DNA of 64,000 nucleotides from JAIQFL01 sp035295745 (GTDB lineage: Bacteria > Acidobacteriota > Terriglobia > Bryobacterales > Bryobacteraceae), in NCBI GenBank assembly GCA_035295745.1, contig DATGIL010000052.1:81333-145332 (forward strand), in the 5' to 3' direction. The notes beneath the pieces are model-generated. The model had not been told where the DNA came from. It made no database searches and saw nothing but the letters and a program-made list of their open reading frames with translations. A program made the translations under genes and the position numbers. Shown here piece by piece: positions 8,047 through 16,894 of the stretch (its first letter is position 1; the number at the start of each line of letters is the position of its first letter).

Positions 8047-8715
8047 ATGAAATCACGGGAAATTCTTGCCTTTATCACCGAGGTAGGCATCGTTCCGGTA
8101 GTGCGCACGACGAGCGCCGAGTCCGCCATTCAAGCTGTTGAAGCTATGTACCAGGGAGGGGTTCGCGCCGCCGAAATCACCATGACGGTGCCAGGGGCGA
8201 TCCGGGCTTTGGAGAAGGTAGCCGACCGCTTCGGCGACAAGTTGATGCTTGGGGCGGGCACGGTGCTCGATCCGGAGACGGCCCGCTCCTGCATGCTCGC
8301 GGGCGCCGAGTTCTTCGTCACGCCCAGTTTGCGCGTGTCGACCATCGAGATGGTAAAGCGCTACTCGAAAGTGATCTGCCCGGGAGCGCTCACTCCCACT
8401 GAAGTGCTTACTGCCTGGGAGTCGGGTGCGGATGTGGTGAAGATATTTCCATGCGGCAATGTCGGCGGACCGAAATATATCAAGGCGCTGAAAGGGCCCT
8501 TTCCGCAGATCGAGATGATTCCGACCGGCGGTGTCAATCTGGAGACCACTGGCGAATTTCTGAAAGCGGGTGCGTGCGCTGTGGCGGTTGGCGGCGAACT
8601 GGTGGACCCGAAATCGATCAAGGACGGGCGGTTCGATGTGATCGAAGAGCGGGCGCGGCAGTATCTGGCGGCGGTGGTGAAGGCCCGCTCGGAGATGAAG
8701 GCTGCGAGTGCGTAG
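8047..8715 (+). CDS. eda: 2-keto-3-deoxy-6-phosphogluconate / 4-hydroxy-2-oxoglutarate aldolase
   Basis: A 222-aa class I aldolase of the KDPG/KHG family. Residues VVR (about 19), EITMTVPGA (about 43, catalytic glutamate), GAGTVLD, FVTPS, CPGALTPTE, VVKIFPC (Schiff-base lysine near 133) and PTGGV are all in the expected order. It cleaves 2-keto-3-deoxy-6-phosphogluconate to pyruvate and glyceraldehyde-3-phosphate in the Entner-Doudoroff route or sugar-acid catabolism. An AGGA site lies 5 bp before the ATG. It stands alone, without edd or a kinase nearby. Confidence 0.95.
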   Translation: MKSREILAFITEVGIVPVVRTTSAESAIQAVEAMYQGGVRAAEITMTVPGAIRALEKVADRFGDKLMLGAGTVLDPETARSCMLAGAEFFVTPSLRVSTIEMVKRYSKVICPGALTPTEVLTAWESGADVVKIFPCGNVGGPKYIKALKGPFPQIEMIPTGGVNLETTGEFLKAGACAVAVGGELVDPKSIKDGRFDVIEERARQYLAAVVKARSEMKAASA

Positions 8716-8923
8716 TTCGTGGGGCCGCCTTAGTGCGGCTCCAGGTTGTCAGGCGATGTTCGTGGTCGTCGAGGCGGTCCTGATGCAATCCGGCGATCGC
8801 GGCGAGGCGGTCGATCAGTTCGCGCATATCTTTAAAGCGCAGAGCGTCTTCGCGGAATTCCTCTTGAGATTTGCGGTACTCAGCCTCACTTAGCGCTCGC
8901 AGGAACCCCCGAAATCCTCTCAA
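8618..8923 (-). pseudogene. Probable relic of a small coiled-coil protein, antisense to the end of eda
   Basis: The frame carries SEAEYRKSQEEFRED and then DRLDDHEHRL, the pattern of short coiled-coil proteins common in acidobacteria that begin M-(S/T)-x-AEYxKSQ. Here the codon before SEAEY is CTA, not a start, and the C-terminal half becomes Pro/Ser-rich where it runs antisense to eda. I read it as a decayed gene with its start lost and its end merging into the aldolase. It could also be chance. It occupies most of the gap between eda and the Trm112 gene. Confidence 0.3.
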
Positions 8924-8974
8924 ATATCTCTCGCCGACACCGATCCGCCGCCCTTGCTAAACTGAAGATTCGCT

Positions 8975-9145
8975 ATGGCTATCAGCAAAGAGCTCCTCGA
9001 GATCCTGGTGTGCCCCTTATGCAAGGCCGCGGTCGATCCCAAGCCGGACGGGACCGGCTTGAAATGCGTGCAGTGCCATCGGGTCTACCCGATCCGAGAC
9101 GACATCCCCGTGATGCTGATCGACGAGGCGAAGATCGAAGAATAG
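8975..9145 (+). CDS. Trm112 family zinc protein
   Basis: A 56-aa protein beginning MAISKELLEILVCPLC, with a second pair CVQCHRVYPI and the terminal DDIPVMLIDEA. This is the full length and motif order of bacterial Trm112 (UPF0434). In other organisms Trm112 stabilises methyltransferases; in bacteria it often sits beside lipid A or glycosyltransferase genes, as here. The glycosyltransferase gene begins 6 bp later. Confidence 0.92.
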   Translation: MAISKELLEILVCPLCKAAVDPKPDGTGLKCVQCHRVYPIRDDIPVMLIDEAKIEE

Positions 9146-9151
9146 GCAGCC

Positions 9152-10063
9152 GTGGGAAGCGTTCTGGATTGTCTGCCGCCGGGTAGCCGGGTCGCCATTC
9201 TCCGCCATCGTTCGCTGGGGGATTGCGTACTCACCACACCCGCGCTCGACATTCTGAAGCGCGCTCGTCCCGATCTGCGTTTGGCCGTCGCCGTCGAGGG
9301 CCGCTTCCGCGCGATATTCGAGGACAATCCCGATCTCGAGCAAATTCTGCCACCCGAATTGAGTGCGCTGCGCCGTTGGCGTCCGGATCTTTGTCTGAAT
9401 CTCCACGGCGGAACGCGGAGCGCGTGGATGACGGCGCTCTCGGGCGCGCGCTACCGCGCCGGGTTCGGACATTTCCGCAACGGCTTCATATACAACGTGA
9501 AGATCCCGCGGGCTCAGACGATTCTAGGCGTCGAGCGTAAGGTGCATACCGCGGAACACATCGCCAGCGCTATGTTTTTCCTCGGAGCTCCTGCTGGCGA
9601 GATTCCGCGAGCGCGGCTGTTCAATCAGCGGGCCGCCGACCCGCCTCGCGTTGCCTACGCTATCCTCCATCCCTTTGCGGCAAATCCCGAAAAGAGCTGG
9701 GGTCGCGAGGGATTCCTGGCCGTCGCGGCGCACCTGCAAGAGTCCGGCATCCAGCCAATCTTCATTGGCGGATCCGGCGACGACTTCTCGCCGTTCACTG
9801 CCTTCCGCACCGTATCCCAAACGCTCTCCGAGACCAAACAGTTGCTCTCGCGGGCATCCGTGTTCGTCGGCAACGACTCCGGTCCCGCTCACATGGCCGC
9901 CGCGTTCGGTATTCCCGTAGTTACGATCTTCGGATCCTCCGATCCGGCCATTTGGGGACCGTGGCGCACCGATTCAATCGTGGTAACCGCGCCCGGTGGG
10001 ATCTCTCGCGTCACCACCTCGCAGGTTCTGGAAGCCCTCACTCGATTGCGGGTGCCTGCATGA
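9152..10063 (+). CDS. Glycosyltransferase family 9 (heptosyltransferase-like)
   Basis: A 303-aa GT-B protein starting at GTG. The N-terminal half opens with VAILRHRSLGDCVLTTPAL, the acceptor-site loop of heptosyltransferases. The C-terminal half has HPFAANPEKSWG, FIGGSGDD, FVGNDSGPAHMAAAFG and VTIFGSSDPAIWGPW, which match the ADP-heptose-binding half of WaaC/WaaF/RfaQ. It probably adds a heptose or similar sugar to the lipopolysaccharide core at the inner membrane. It overlaps msbA by ATGA, in keeping with LPS assembly and export. Confidence 0.9.
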   Translation: MGSVLDCLPPGSRVAILRHRSLGDCVLTTPALDILKRARPDLRLAVAVEGRFRAIFEDNPDLEQILPPELSALRRWRPDLCLNLHGGTRSAWMTALSGARYRAGFGHFRNGFIYNVKIPRAQTILGVERKVHTAEHIASAMFFLGAPAGEIPRARLFNQRAADPPRVAYAILHPFAANPEKSWGREGFLAVAAHLQESGIQPIFIGGSGDDFSPFTAFRTVSQTLSETKQLLSRASVFVGNDSGPAHMAAAFGIPVVTIFGSSDPAIWGPWRTDSIVVTAPGGISRVTTSQVLEALTRLRVPA

Positions 10064-11886
10064 AGGGCGTTCCGCGGCTCATCTCCTATGCGAGGCGGTA
10101 CTGGGCGCATCTTCTGGGTTCCGTTGCCCTGATGGCTGCGGCCGGCGCTGCTCAGGGAATGATGGCGCTGCTCATCAAGCCGATCTTCGATCGAGTTCTC
10201 GGGAATACGCAGGAGGGCGGCCTCACGCCTCTCTTCACCCACCCTATTTTTCACCACCAGCTCTACCTCGAACAGGTAGTGCCGCTCCACCATCGCACCA
10301 CGTGGACCATGGTGGCGGTCGCGGTCATCGGCGTCTTCCTCATCAAGGGAATCTGCGACTACCTGGGCAATTACCTCATCAGCTACGCGGGCTTTTCCTC
10401 GATCACCGATCTGCGCAATCAAGTCTTCGACAAAGTCTTAAAGCAGGGCGCGCAATTTTTCGAAGCTCACTCCACGGGCCAGCTCATGTCATCCATCATG
10501 AACGACGTCGACAAGGTCCAGCTTGCGATGTCGCAGATGCTGGCCGACTTCCTGCGCCAGATCTTCAGTGCGCTGGCATTGACCATCGTCGTGATCGGCA
10601 ACGATCTGCGATTGGCTCTCGTTAGCCTCACTGTACTTCCTTTTGTCATGCTGCCCACGCGCTCGATTGGCCGTCACATCCGGCGCACCAGCCGCCGCAC
10701 CCAGGAGCGCCAGGGCGACCTGAACCAGATCCTGCAGGAAACCCTGAGCGGTCATATGGTCGTCAAGGCGTTCGGAGGGGAAGCCTACGAATCCCGCCGT
10801 TTTCGCGAAGCCGGGCGCAATCTTTTGCGGAGCAATGTGCGATATGTGCTGCAACAGGCCATCGCTTCGCCGCTGATCGAAATCTTCGGCGCCGCCACGA
10901 TCGTGGGCCTGATGAGCTACGCCGTCACCCGCATCAAACAACAAACCCTCACGTCTGGCGATTTCATAAGCTTCGTCTTCGCCTTGCTTCTGCTCTACGA
11001 ACCCGTCAAACGGCTGGTGGGAATCCATAACATCTTCGAGCAGGCGCTGGGCGCCTCGCACAAGGTCTTCGAATACCTGGATTACACCGAAGAGATCGTG
11101 GAAAAGCCGAATGCGCCTAAGCTCACTGCCTTCGGGAAGAGCATCGTATTCGACAACATCGGGTTCCACTATCCCGGATCCCCCGATGGGTTCCGCATTC
11201 CCGGACTCAGCATGGAAGTGAAGTCCGGAGAAGTAGTCGCTCTCGTTGGACCGAGCGGTGGCGGCAAGACCACCCTGGCCAATCTGGTGCCTCGCTTTTA
11301 CGACGTCACCAGCGGCGCAGTGCGCGTGGATGGCGTGGATGTACGCGACTGGGAGTTGGCTTCCTTGCGATCCCAGATCGGCATCGTGGCGCAAGATACC
11401 TTCCTGTTCAACGATACCGTCGCCAGCAATATTGCCTACGCGCGGCCGGGAGTGCCGATGGAGGAGTTGCGCCGTGCCGCAGAGACGGCGTTGGCCCACG
11501 GCTTCATCGAGAGGCTGCCTGAAGGTTATAACACTGTAATCGGCGATCGCGGCATCCGGCTCAGCGGCGGACAGCGCCAGCGCATCGCCATCGCCCGCGC
11601 GCTCTTGAAGAACGCTCCCATTCTGATTCTGGACGAGGCGACCTCGCACCTCGACACCGAATCCGAAATGTTGGTACAAAAGGCATTGGCCAATTTGATG
11701 GAGCATCGCACGGTGATTGTCATTGCCCACCGTCTTTCTACCATTCGCCGGGCAGACAAGATCGTAGTCATTGAGAAGGGCCGGATTCGAGAGACCGGCA
11801 CTCACGAAGAGTTGGTAGGGCAGGGCGGAATCTATCAAAGGCTTCACGAATTGCAGTTCGAGGAACCATCGGCGGTGGACTTGTGA
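10060..11886 (+). CDS. msbA: Lipid A / LPS flippase-type ABC exporter
   Basis: A 608-aa half-transporter. Six TM helices lie in residues 1-320, including RYWAHLLGSVALMAAAGAAQG. The nucleotide-binding domain is at about 355-600, with Walker A GPSGGGKTT, Q-loop IVAQDTFLF, signature LSGGQRQR, Walker B ILILDEATS and H-loop IVIAHRLST. Length and architecture fit MsbA, which flips lipid A-core across the inner membrane. Its ATG overlaps the glycosyltransferase stop, and its own stop overlaps the yicC GTG, so the run is translationally coupled. A related multidrug exporter is possible, but the LPS context favours MsbA. Confidence 0.9.
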   Translation: MKGVPRLISYARRYWAHLLGSVALMAAAGAAQGMMALLIKPIFDRVLGNTQEGGLTPLFTHPIFHHQLYLEQVVPLHHRTTWTMVAVAVIGVFLIKGICDYLGNYLISYAGFSSITDLRNQVFDKVLKQGAQFFEAHSTGQLMSSIMNDVDKVQLAMSQMLADFLRQIFSALALTIVVIGNDLRLALVSLTVLPFVMLPTRSIGRHIRRTSRRTQERQGDLNQILQETLSGHMVVKAFGGEAYESRRFREAGRNLLRSNVRYVLQQAIASPLIEIFGAATIVGLMSYAVTRIKQQTLTSGDFISFVFALLLLYEPVKRLVGIHNIFEQALGASHKVFEYLDYTEEIVEKPNAPKLTAFGKSIVFDNIGFHYPGSPDGFRIPGLSMEVKSGEVVALVGPSGGGKTTLANLVPRFYDVTSGAVRVDGVDVRDWELASLRSQIGIVAQDTFLFNDTVASNIAYARPGVPMEELRRAAETALAHGFIERLPEGYNTVIGDRGIRLSGGQRQRIAIARALLKNAPILILDEATSHLDTESEMLVQKALANLMEHRTVIVIAHRLSTIRRADKIVVIEKGRIRETGTHEELVGQGGIYQRLHELQFEEPSAVDL

Positions 11887-12776
11887 GTGTGCGCAGCATG
11901 ACCGGCTTCGCCCGGGTGAGAAGAACAATCGCACAGGGCGAAATTGTCCTGAGCCTGAAAAGCGTGAACCATCGCGGTCTAGACTTGCACTTCCACCTGC
12001 CGCCCGAGTTGGACGCGCTGGAGAACGAAATCCGCGGGGTGTTGAAGAGCGGCGTGGCGCGCGGCCACCTGCAGATTCATCTGTCCTTCAACCGTACCGT
12101 ACCGGCCGGCGGCGGCTCGTTGAACCGGTCGTTGCTCGACGCCTATATGCGAGCCTTCCGGGAGGCGAGCGAACTGTACCAACTCGATGCTAAGCCCGAT
12201 CTGAATGCGGTTTTTCGCATTCCCGGCATTTTGGGGATCGGCGACAACGAAGAACTGGACGAAGAAGTAGCCACTGCGATTCTGGCGGTAACCCGCGATG
12301 CGGTTGGCGTGCTGAATGTGTTCCGCGAGCGAGAAGGGGCAGCCATGGCCGAGGAGATGCAGGATCGCTGCCAGAAGATCTGTGGCCTGGTAGCGCGGAT
12401 GGAGGAGATCCGGGCTGGCGCCCTCCCGGCTTTTCACAAGCGGCTCCGCGATAAACTGACCGATCTGCTGCACGGCGTCAATATCGACCCGCAACGCCTG
12501 GCCCAGGAAGCGGCGTTGCTGGCGGACCGGAGTGACATCGCCGAAGAATTGGTACGGCTCCGCACCCACGCTTCGCATCTGAACGGGATGCTCACCGGCG
12601 ACGGCGAAGTCGGGAAGCGCCTCGACTTTTTGCTGCAGGAAATGAATCGCGAGTCGAACACGATCCTGTCAAAAACAGGCGGCCTTGGCGATCTCGGCCT
12701 CACCATCACCGACCTCGCCCTCGGTGCGAAATCCGAAATCGACAAAATTCGCGAGCAGTCTCTGAATCTGGAATGA
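11883..12776 (+). CDS. YicC/YloC family endoribonuclease
   Basis: A 297-aa protein starting GTG within the msbA stop (GTGA). It opens with VRSMTGFARV and VLSLKSVNHRGLDLHFHLPPEL, and ends with LDFLLQEMNRESNTILSKTG, the N- and C-terminal signatures of the YicC-N and DUF1732 domains. YicC proteins are now known as endoribonucleases involved in sRNA turnover and stationary-phase survival. Upstream of gmk and rpoZ is its usual place, although a repeat block intervenes here. Confidence 0.92.
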   Translation: MSVRSMTGFARVRRTIAQGEIVLSLKSVNHRGLDLHFHLPPELDALENEIRGVLKSGVARGHLQIHLSFNRTVPAGGGSLNRSLLDAYMRAFREASELYQLDAKPDLNAVFRIPGILGIGDNEELDEEVATAILAVTRDAVGVLNVFREREGAAMAEEMQDRCQKICGLVARMEEIRAGALPAFHKRLRDKLTDLLHGVNIDPQRLAQEAALLADRSDIAEELVRLRTHASHLNGMLTGDGEVGKRLDFLLQEMNRESNTILSKTGGLGDLGLTITDLALGAKSEIDKIREQSLNLE

Positions 12777-12783
12777 GCATGAC

Positions 12784-13228
12784 GAGAAAGCGGCGGCCAG
12801 GGGCCGGGGGCGAGAACCGGGGCCAGGGGCCAGGGGCCGAGAACCGGGGCCAGGGGCCAGGGGCCGGGGGCCAGGGAATAGCCGGCGCTTCGTGCAGATT
12901 TGGCACCCAGCGGGGGTACTGCACGGACTCGACACGAAGCAATCAGGGCCCCCCTGGGCCAAGATTCTCCGGGCACTATTGGCGTGGGCCTGCCCCGATT
13001 CTGTCCGGCTCCGGCACGGTGCCACCGGACTCCGCGTGTCGCCCCCCGGCCCCTGGCCCCTGGCCCCCGGCCCCTTATTTGCGTGGTCCTGCCCGGATTC
13101 TGCCCGGCTCCGGCACGGTATCACCGGACTCCGCGTGTAGCCCCCCGGCCCCCGGCCCCTGGCCCCCGGCCCCAGTCTTGGCCCCTGGCCCCCGGCCCCT
13201 GTTTTGGCCGCTGGCCCCCGTTTCCGCC
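12784..13228. repeat. GC-rich low-complexity repeat block between yicC and gmk
   Basis: About 445 bp without a gene. The left part (12,785-12,870) is a run of GGGGCCAGGGGCC-type words; the right part (13,040-13,220) is the reverse complement, CCCCTGGCCCC-type words, so the block can fold on itself. Between them is a roughly 75-bp unit present twice (about 12,967-13,045 and 13,075-13,145), containing CGGCTCCGGCACGGT and CACCGGACTCCGCGTGT. The same words occur at 50,946-51,142. Open frames here are Pro/Gly artefacts. Confidence 0.85.
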
Positions 13229-13236
13229 CTTTCCTT

Positions 13237-13842
13237 ATGACCGTATTCATCGTTTCCGCGCCGTCGGGATCCGGGAAATCTACCCTGGTGGGGCGTCTGC
13301 TCGCGACCGTTCCCCGCCTGATGTTCTCTGTCTCCTACACCACCCGCCAGCCGCGTGGTCACGAGGTGAACGGCCAGAGTTACCACTTCGTCTCGCGGGA
13401 AGACTTCGAGGCGATGCTCGCCCGTAACGAGTTTCTCGAATGGGCTGAAGTATTTGGCAACTATTACGGCACCCACCGCGGGATTCTGGAATCCGCTCAG
13501 GCGCAGGGGTGCGACCTGGTACTCGACATCGATGTCCAAGGTGCGAGACAATTGAAGGATCAGGTTCCCGAAGCGGTAACGGTTTTTATTCTGGCTCCCT
13601 CACGGCAGATTTTGGAACAACGGCTACGTGCCCGCGGTGAGGACCGGGACGATGTGATTGCGCGCCGTCTGCGGGATGCGGCCGAGGAGATCCGGAATTA
13701 TCAGGCGTATGACTACATTTTGATCAACCGAGACCTTGAGGAATCAGAAGCCGTGTTGAGTGCCATCGTGCATTCCGAGCGCGTGCGACGAACCAGGATC
13801 GAAGATCAAATCCGGCCGATACTGAACACATTTCTAGTTTGA
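13237..13842 (+). CDS. gmk: Guanylate kinase
   Basis: A 201-aa protein starting MTVFIVSAPSGSGKST, with the P-loop at residues 9-16. YTTRQPRGHEVNGQSYHF is the GMP-binding segment, and EWAEVFGNYYGT and DIDVQGARQL complete the signature. It phosphorylates GMP to GDP. I chose the ATG at 13237, since the frame upstream translates the GC repeats. rpoZ follows 16 bp after its stop, the normal gmk-rpoZ arrangement. Confidence 0.95.
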   Translation: MTVFIVSAPSGSGKSTLVGRLLATVPRLMFSVSYTTRQPRGHEVNGQSYHFVSREDFEAMLARNEFLEWAEVFGNYYGTHRGILESAQAQGCDLVLDIDVQGARQLKDQVPEAVTVFILAPSRQILEQRLRARGEDRDDVIARRLRDAAEEIRNYQAYDYILINRDLEESEAVLSAIVHSERVRRTRIEDQIRPILNTFLV

Positions 13843-13858
13843 CGAGGTATTGAAAAGC

Positions 13859-14107
13859 ATGGGTGACAAAGTTCCCCGTAATAACGCGCATTGCACCATC
13901 CCCGATGATCCCGATCAGAGTACCTATCGGTTCATTATCGTTGCCGCCAAGCGCGCTCGCCAGTTGCAGGGCGGCGCCCGTCCGGTATTGCCAACGTCCT
14001 CCAAGAAACCTACCGTCATCGCAATGGAAGAAGTGCGGCGGGGTCTGGTCAAGTACAGTCTCACTGGCCCCGTACAAGAGCAAGCGCTTCCCGAACCAGC
14101 CATCTAG
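13859..14107 (+). CDS. rpoZ: RNA polymerase omega subunit
   Basis: An 82-aa protein with YRFIIVAAKRARQLQGGARP, the conserved omega motif, and KPTVIAMEEVRRGLVKY. The ATG at 13859 is preferred over a TTG at 13850, because GACGAGG lies 11 bp upstream of the ATG but too close to the TTG. It helps assemble RNA polymerase. It sits between gmk and coaBC. Confidence 0.92.
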   Translation: MGDKVPRNNAHCTIPDDPDQSTYRFIIVAAKRARQLQGGARPVLPTSSKKPTVIAMEEVRRGLVKYSLTGPVQEQALPEPAI

Positions 14108-14157
14108 CAGGGGGCCGGCCGCGAGAGACCATCCCTCGCCCGGTCTTGGTTTGCTTT

Positions 14158-15357
14158 ATGAAGATCATTCTGGGTGTGTCCGGCGGCATCGCAGCTTATA
14201 AAGCTGCGGAATTGGCGCGTCTGCTCATGCAGGAAGGGCACGAACTTCAGGTGGTGATGACCCCTGCCGCCGAAGAGTTTATCCGCCCCCTGACCTTTGC
14301 CGCCTTAACCGGGCGAAAAGTCCTCACCAACCTCTTCGCGATCGAGAGTGCCATCGAGCACATCGCGGTCGCCCAGGAACATGAGCTTCTGGTGATTGCG
14401 CCAGCCACCGCCGACCTGATTGGCCGCATGGCTCACGGTCTGGCGGACGACTTCCTCACGACGCTCTACCTGGCCTTTACCGGGCCTGTGGTGCTGGCTC
14501 CGGCAATGAACGTCAACATGTGGCACCACGCCGCCACCCGCGCCAATCTCGATACTCTGCGCTCCCGCGGCCACTACGTAGTCGAGCCCGATAGCGGATA
14601 TCTGGCTTGCGGAATGACCGGGCCGGGCCGTTTAGCAGACCCCGAGACCATCGCCGAGGCCATCAGCCGGATTACCAAAAAGCGGCGAGATCTCGACGGC
14701 GAGACCGTGCTCATCACCGCCGGTCCCACGCAGGAACCGCTCGACCCGGTTCGCTTCATATCGAACCGCTCCAGCGGCAAGATGGGCTACGCCCTCGCCG
14801 AAGCTGCTGCCGCACGCGGAGCCCACGTGGTTCTGATTTCGGGTCCGGTGCACCTGGCGCCGCCACCAGGCGTGGAAGTGATTTCGGTACGTACGGCGAT
14901 CGAGATGCGCCAGCAGGTCTTCGATCATCTGGGGCCCGCCGACATCGTCATCAAGGCGGCAGCCGTCGCCGATTTCCACTTGAGCCGCGTGCCCGACCAG
15001 AAGGTGAAGAAGACCGCCGCCCGAGTTTCGCTGGAACTCGATCCCACTCCCGACATCCTGGCGGAATTGGGCCGTAAGAAAGGAGACCGGCTGCTGATTG
15101 GTTTCGCCGCCGAAACCCAGAATCTGCAGCAGGAAGCCCGCCGCAAGCTGGAATCCAAGAACTGCGACATGGTCGTCGGCAACCTGGTGGGTGTCAGTGA
15201 GAGCGGCTTCGAGTCCGATCAGAACGAGGTGTTGCTGGTGATGCGCACCGGTGATTCGATCGCGCTGCCCCGCGCTCCCAAACGCGAAATCGCTGACCAT
15301 ATCTTCGACGAAGTGCTGAAACTGCGTCTTGCGCTCCACGCCACCAATGGACAGTGA
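14158..15357 (+). CDS. coaBC: Bifunctional phosphopantothenoylcysteine decarboxylase / synthetase
   Basis: A 399-aa protein. The N-terminal flavoprotein half (1-180) has MKIILGVSGGIAAYKAAELAR, the decarboxylase signature PAMNVNMWHH, and the active-site cysteine region SGYLACGMTGPGR. The C-terminal synthetase half (185-395) has VLITAGPTQEPLDPVRFISN and AAAVADFHLS. It catalyses two steps of coenzyme A synthesis. The start at 14158 removes four residues from the longer frame. It overlaps the uracil-DNA glycosylase start by 11 bp. Confidence 0.95.
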   Translation: MKIILGVSGGIAAYKAAELARLLMQEGHELQVVMTPAAEEFIRPLTFAALTGRKVLTNLFAIESAIEHIAVAQEHELLVIAPATADLIGRMAHGLADDFLTTLYLAFTGPVVLAPAMNVNMWHHAATRANLDTLRSRGHYVVEPDSGYLACGMTGPGRLADPETIAEAISRITKKRRDLDGETVLITAGPTQEPLDPVRFISNRSSGKMGYALAEAAAARGAHVVLISGPVHLAPPPGVEVISVRTAIEMRQQVFDHLGPADIVIKAAAVADFHLSRVPDQKVKKTAARVSLELDPTPDILAELGRKKGDRLLIGFAAETQNLQQEARRKLESKNCDMVVGNLVGVSESGFESDQNEVLLVMRTGDSIALPRAPKREIADHIFDEVLKLRLALHATNGQ

Positions 15358-16141
15358 TCAACTTCGAAAATACCTGGAGTTCTATCAGGACTTGGGGATC
15401 AAGACTCTCTACCGGCGCCCGGCGTCGCCAGAGACGCTGGCTGTTGCGGAAACACAGCAGGTCGCTCGTCCCGTAGAGAACCCGGTCCGCACGCCTGCCG
15501 TCCCGAAGGAGTCTGCCGTGAAACCGCCTGCCCCCGCCCCGGTCAGCCTGCCATCCATAGCGCCCGAAGGCGATAGCCTCTTCCAGATCCTCACCGATAT
15601 CGGCGATTGCCGGCGCTGCCGCCTCCACTCGGGCCGCACTAAACTGGTGTTCGGCGTCGGCAACGAGCACTCCCCTCTGGTATTCGTCGGCGAGGGCCCG
15701 GGCGCAGATGAAGACGCGCAAGGAATCCCTTTCGTCGGCCGCGCCGGTCAGTTACTCACGCAGATGATCGAGAACACAGCCAAGAAAGAGGGAATCCCTC
15801 TACTCCGCGCTGACGTCTACATCTGCAATGTAGTGAAGTGCCGGCCTCCGGACAATCGTACGCCCGAGGCGGATGAGATGGAGATTTGCGGACAGTTCCT
15901 CTATCGCCAGTTAATGGCAATCAAACCGAAAGCGATCTGCGCTCTTGGGGGTACGGCTGCGCGTGCCCTGACCGGTCATAAAGAAGGGGTCACAAAGATG
16001 CGCGGAAAATGGTTCCAGTGGAATGAGATCCCGGTAATTGTGACGTACCACCCATCGTATCTGCTGCGGGCTTATAATCAGAACGCCAAGCGTGAGGCGT
16101 GGGAGGACTTGAAGAAGGTTCTGCACTTCGTGTACGATTGA
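15347..16141 (+). CDS. Family 4 uracil-DNA glycosylase (4Fe-4S)
   Basis: A 264-aa protein. Residues 1-75 are a variable, proline-rich linker; the catalytic domain starts about 80. The iron-sulfur cysteines CRRCRL and, later, CNVVKCRPPDNR are visible, with the active motif GEGPGADEDAQGIPFVGRAGQLL and the second motif TYHPSYLLR. It removes uracil from DNA to start base excision repair. Its start lies inside the end of coaBC, so the two are coupled. Confidence 0.93.
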   Translation: MDSDQLRKYLEFYQDLGIKTLYRRPASPETLAVAETQQVARPVENPVRTPAVPKESAVKPPAPAPVSLPSIAPEGDSLFQILTDIGDCRRCRLHSGRTKLVFGVGNEHSPLVFVGEGPGADEDAQGIPFVGRAGQLLTQMIENTAKKEGIPLLRADVYICNVVKCRPPDNRTPEADEMEICGQFLYRQLMAIKPKAICALGGTAARALTGHKEGVTKMRGKWFQWNEIPVIVTYHPSYLLRAYNQNAKREAWEDLKKVLHFVYD

Positions 16142-16237
16142 GTACTTCCAACGTTCCGCGATTACAGTGTAGGTGCTGTCACAACGGAATCATCGAGTTT
16201 GGTCGCTTGTATACGGGCTGTGAGAAACTGGTATCAA

Positions 16238-16642
16238 ATGGACAATGTTGCAAATCTCGTGAGTAGGGGCGACGCGCTCGGAGTGGATTTGCTGCGCTCG
16301 ATCATTCTCGAGCAACAGAACGCACTGCAAGACATCGAATCCAGCGCTCGCGCCCTGGCCAGCGTTCTGGAATTAGTCCTGCTTTCGAAGTGTCCCTCGG
16401 CGGCGGAACCAGCCACGGTAGATACTACCCCACCGGCTCCCGAAACAAAACCAGCTCTTTCCAAACGAGAACGCGAGGTTCTACGCCTGATGGTCGAAGG
16501 CCTCAGCAGTAAGGAAATCGCCGCGCGCTTGGGTATTTCCTTCAAGACGGCGGTCACCCACCGCGCCAGCATCATGAGCAAATTCGACGTTCACGAAACC
16601 GCCTCTGTGGTGCGTGAGGCGTTCCATCGTGGATTAGTTTAG
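16238..16642 (+). CDS. Small LuxR-type transcriptional regulator
   Basis: A 134-aa protein with an N-terminal helical stretch (DLLRSIILEQQNALQDIESS) and a C-terminal LuxR helix-turn-helix from SKREREVLRLMVEGLSSKEI through GISFKTAVTHRASIMSKFDV. It lacks a receiver or ligand domain. The start at 16238 is chosen over 16199 because the N-terminal extension looks like leader sequence. Target unknown. It is followed by repeats and a convergent Crp/Fnr gene. Confidence 0.85.
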   Translation: MDNVANLVSRGDALGVDLLRSIILEQQNALQDIESSARALASVLELVLLSKCPSAAEPATVDTTPPAPETKPALSKREREVLRLMVEGLSSKEIAARLGISFKTAVTHRASIMSKFDVHETASVVREAFHRGLV

Positions 16643-16721
16643 ATCTCCCACACTGCTTTTAGCCAGGCTGGACGTGTCCGCTTTGCAGCAACGCTTGCTG
16701 AGATGAGAAGCTGTGAAAATC

Positions 16722-16885
16722 CGACCGGGACATCGCTTGCTTACGCGCGGCTCACAACGAGCCACGACCGTAAGGGAGTGTTTTGCCGATCGGGCATCGC
16801 TGGCTTACGCGCGGCTCGCATCGAGCCGCGCTGAGTCTACGTAACACGCAGAACCACGAGCCGCGACGGTAACGGAGCGTTGTTT
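16722..16885. repeat. Dispersed palindromic repeats (two to three units)
   Basis: Units with the same words as the array at 2655: GCTTGCTTACGCGCGGCTC-ACAA-CGAGCC-ACGACCGTAAGGGAGTG at about 16,735-16,785, a second at 16,797-16,830 with loop CAT, and a degenerate third ending GAGCCGCGACGGTAACGGAGCG near 16,880. They fill the gap between two convergent regulator genes. Confidence 0.8.
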
Positions 16886-16894
16886 TGCACCGCT

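Noticed and set aside
10489..11934. A 481-codon minus frame
   Set aside because: Antisense shadow of msbA.
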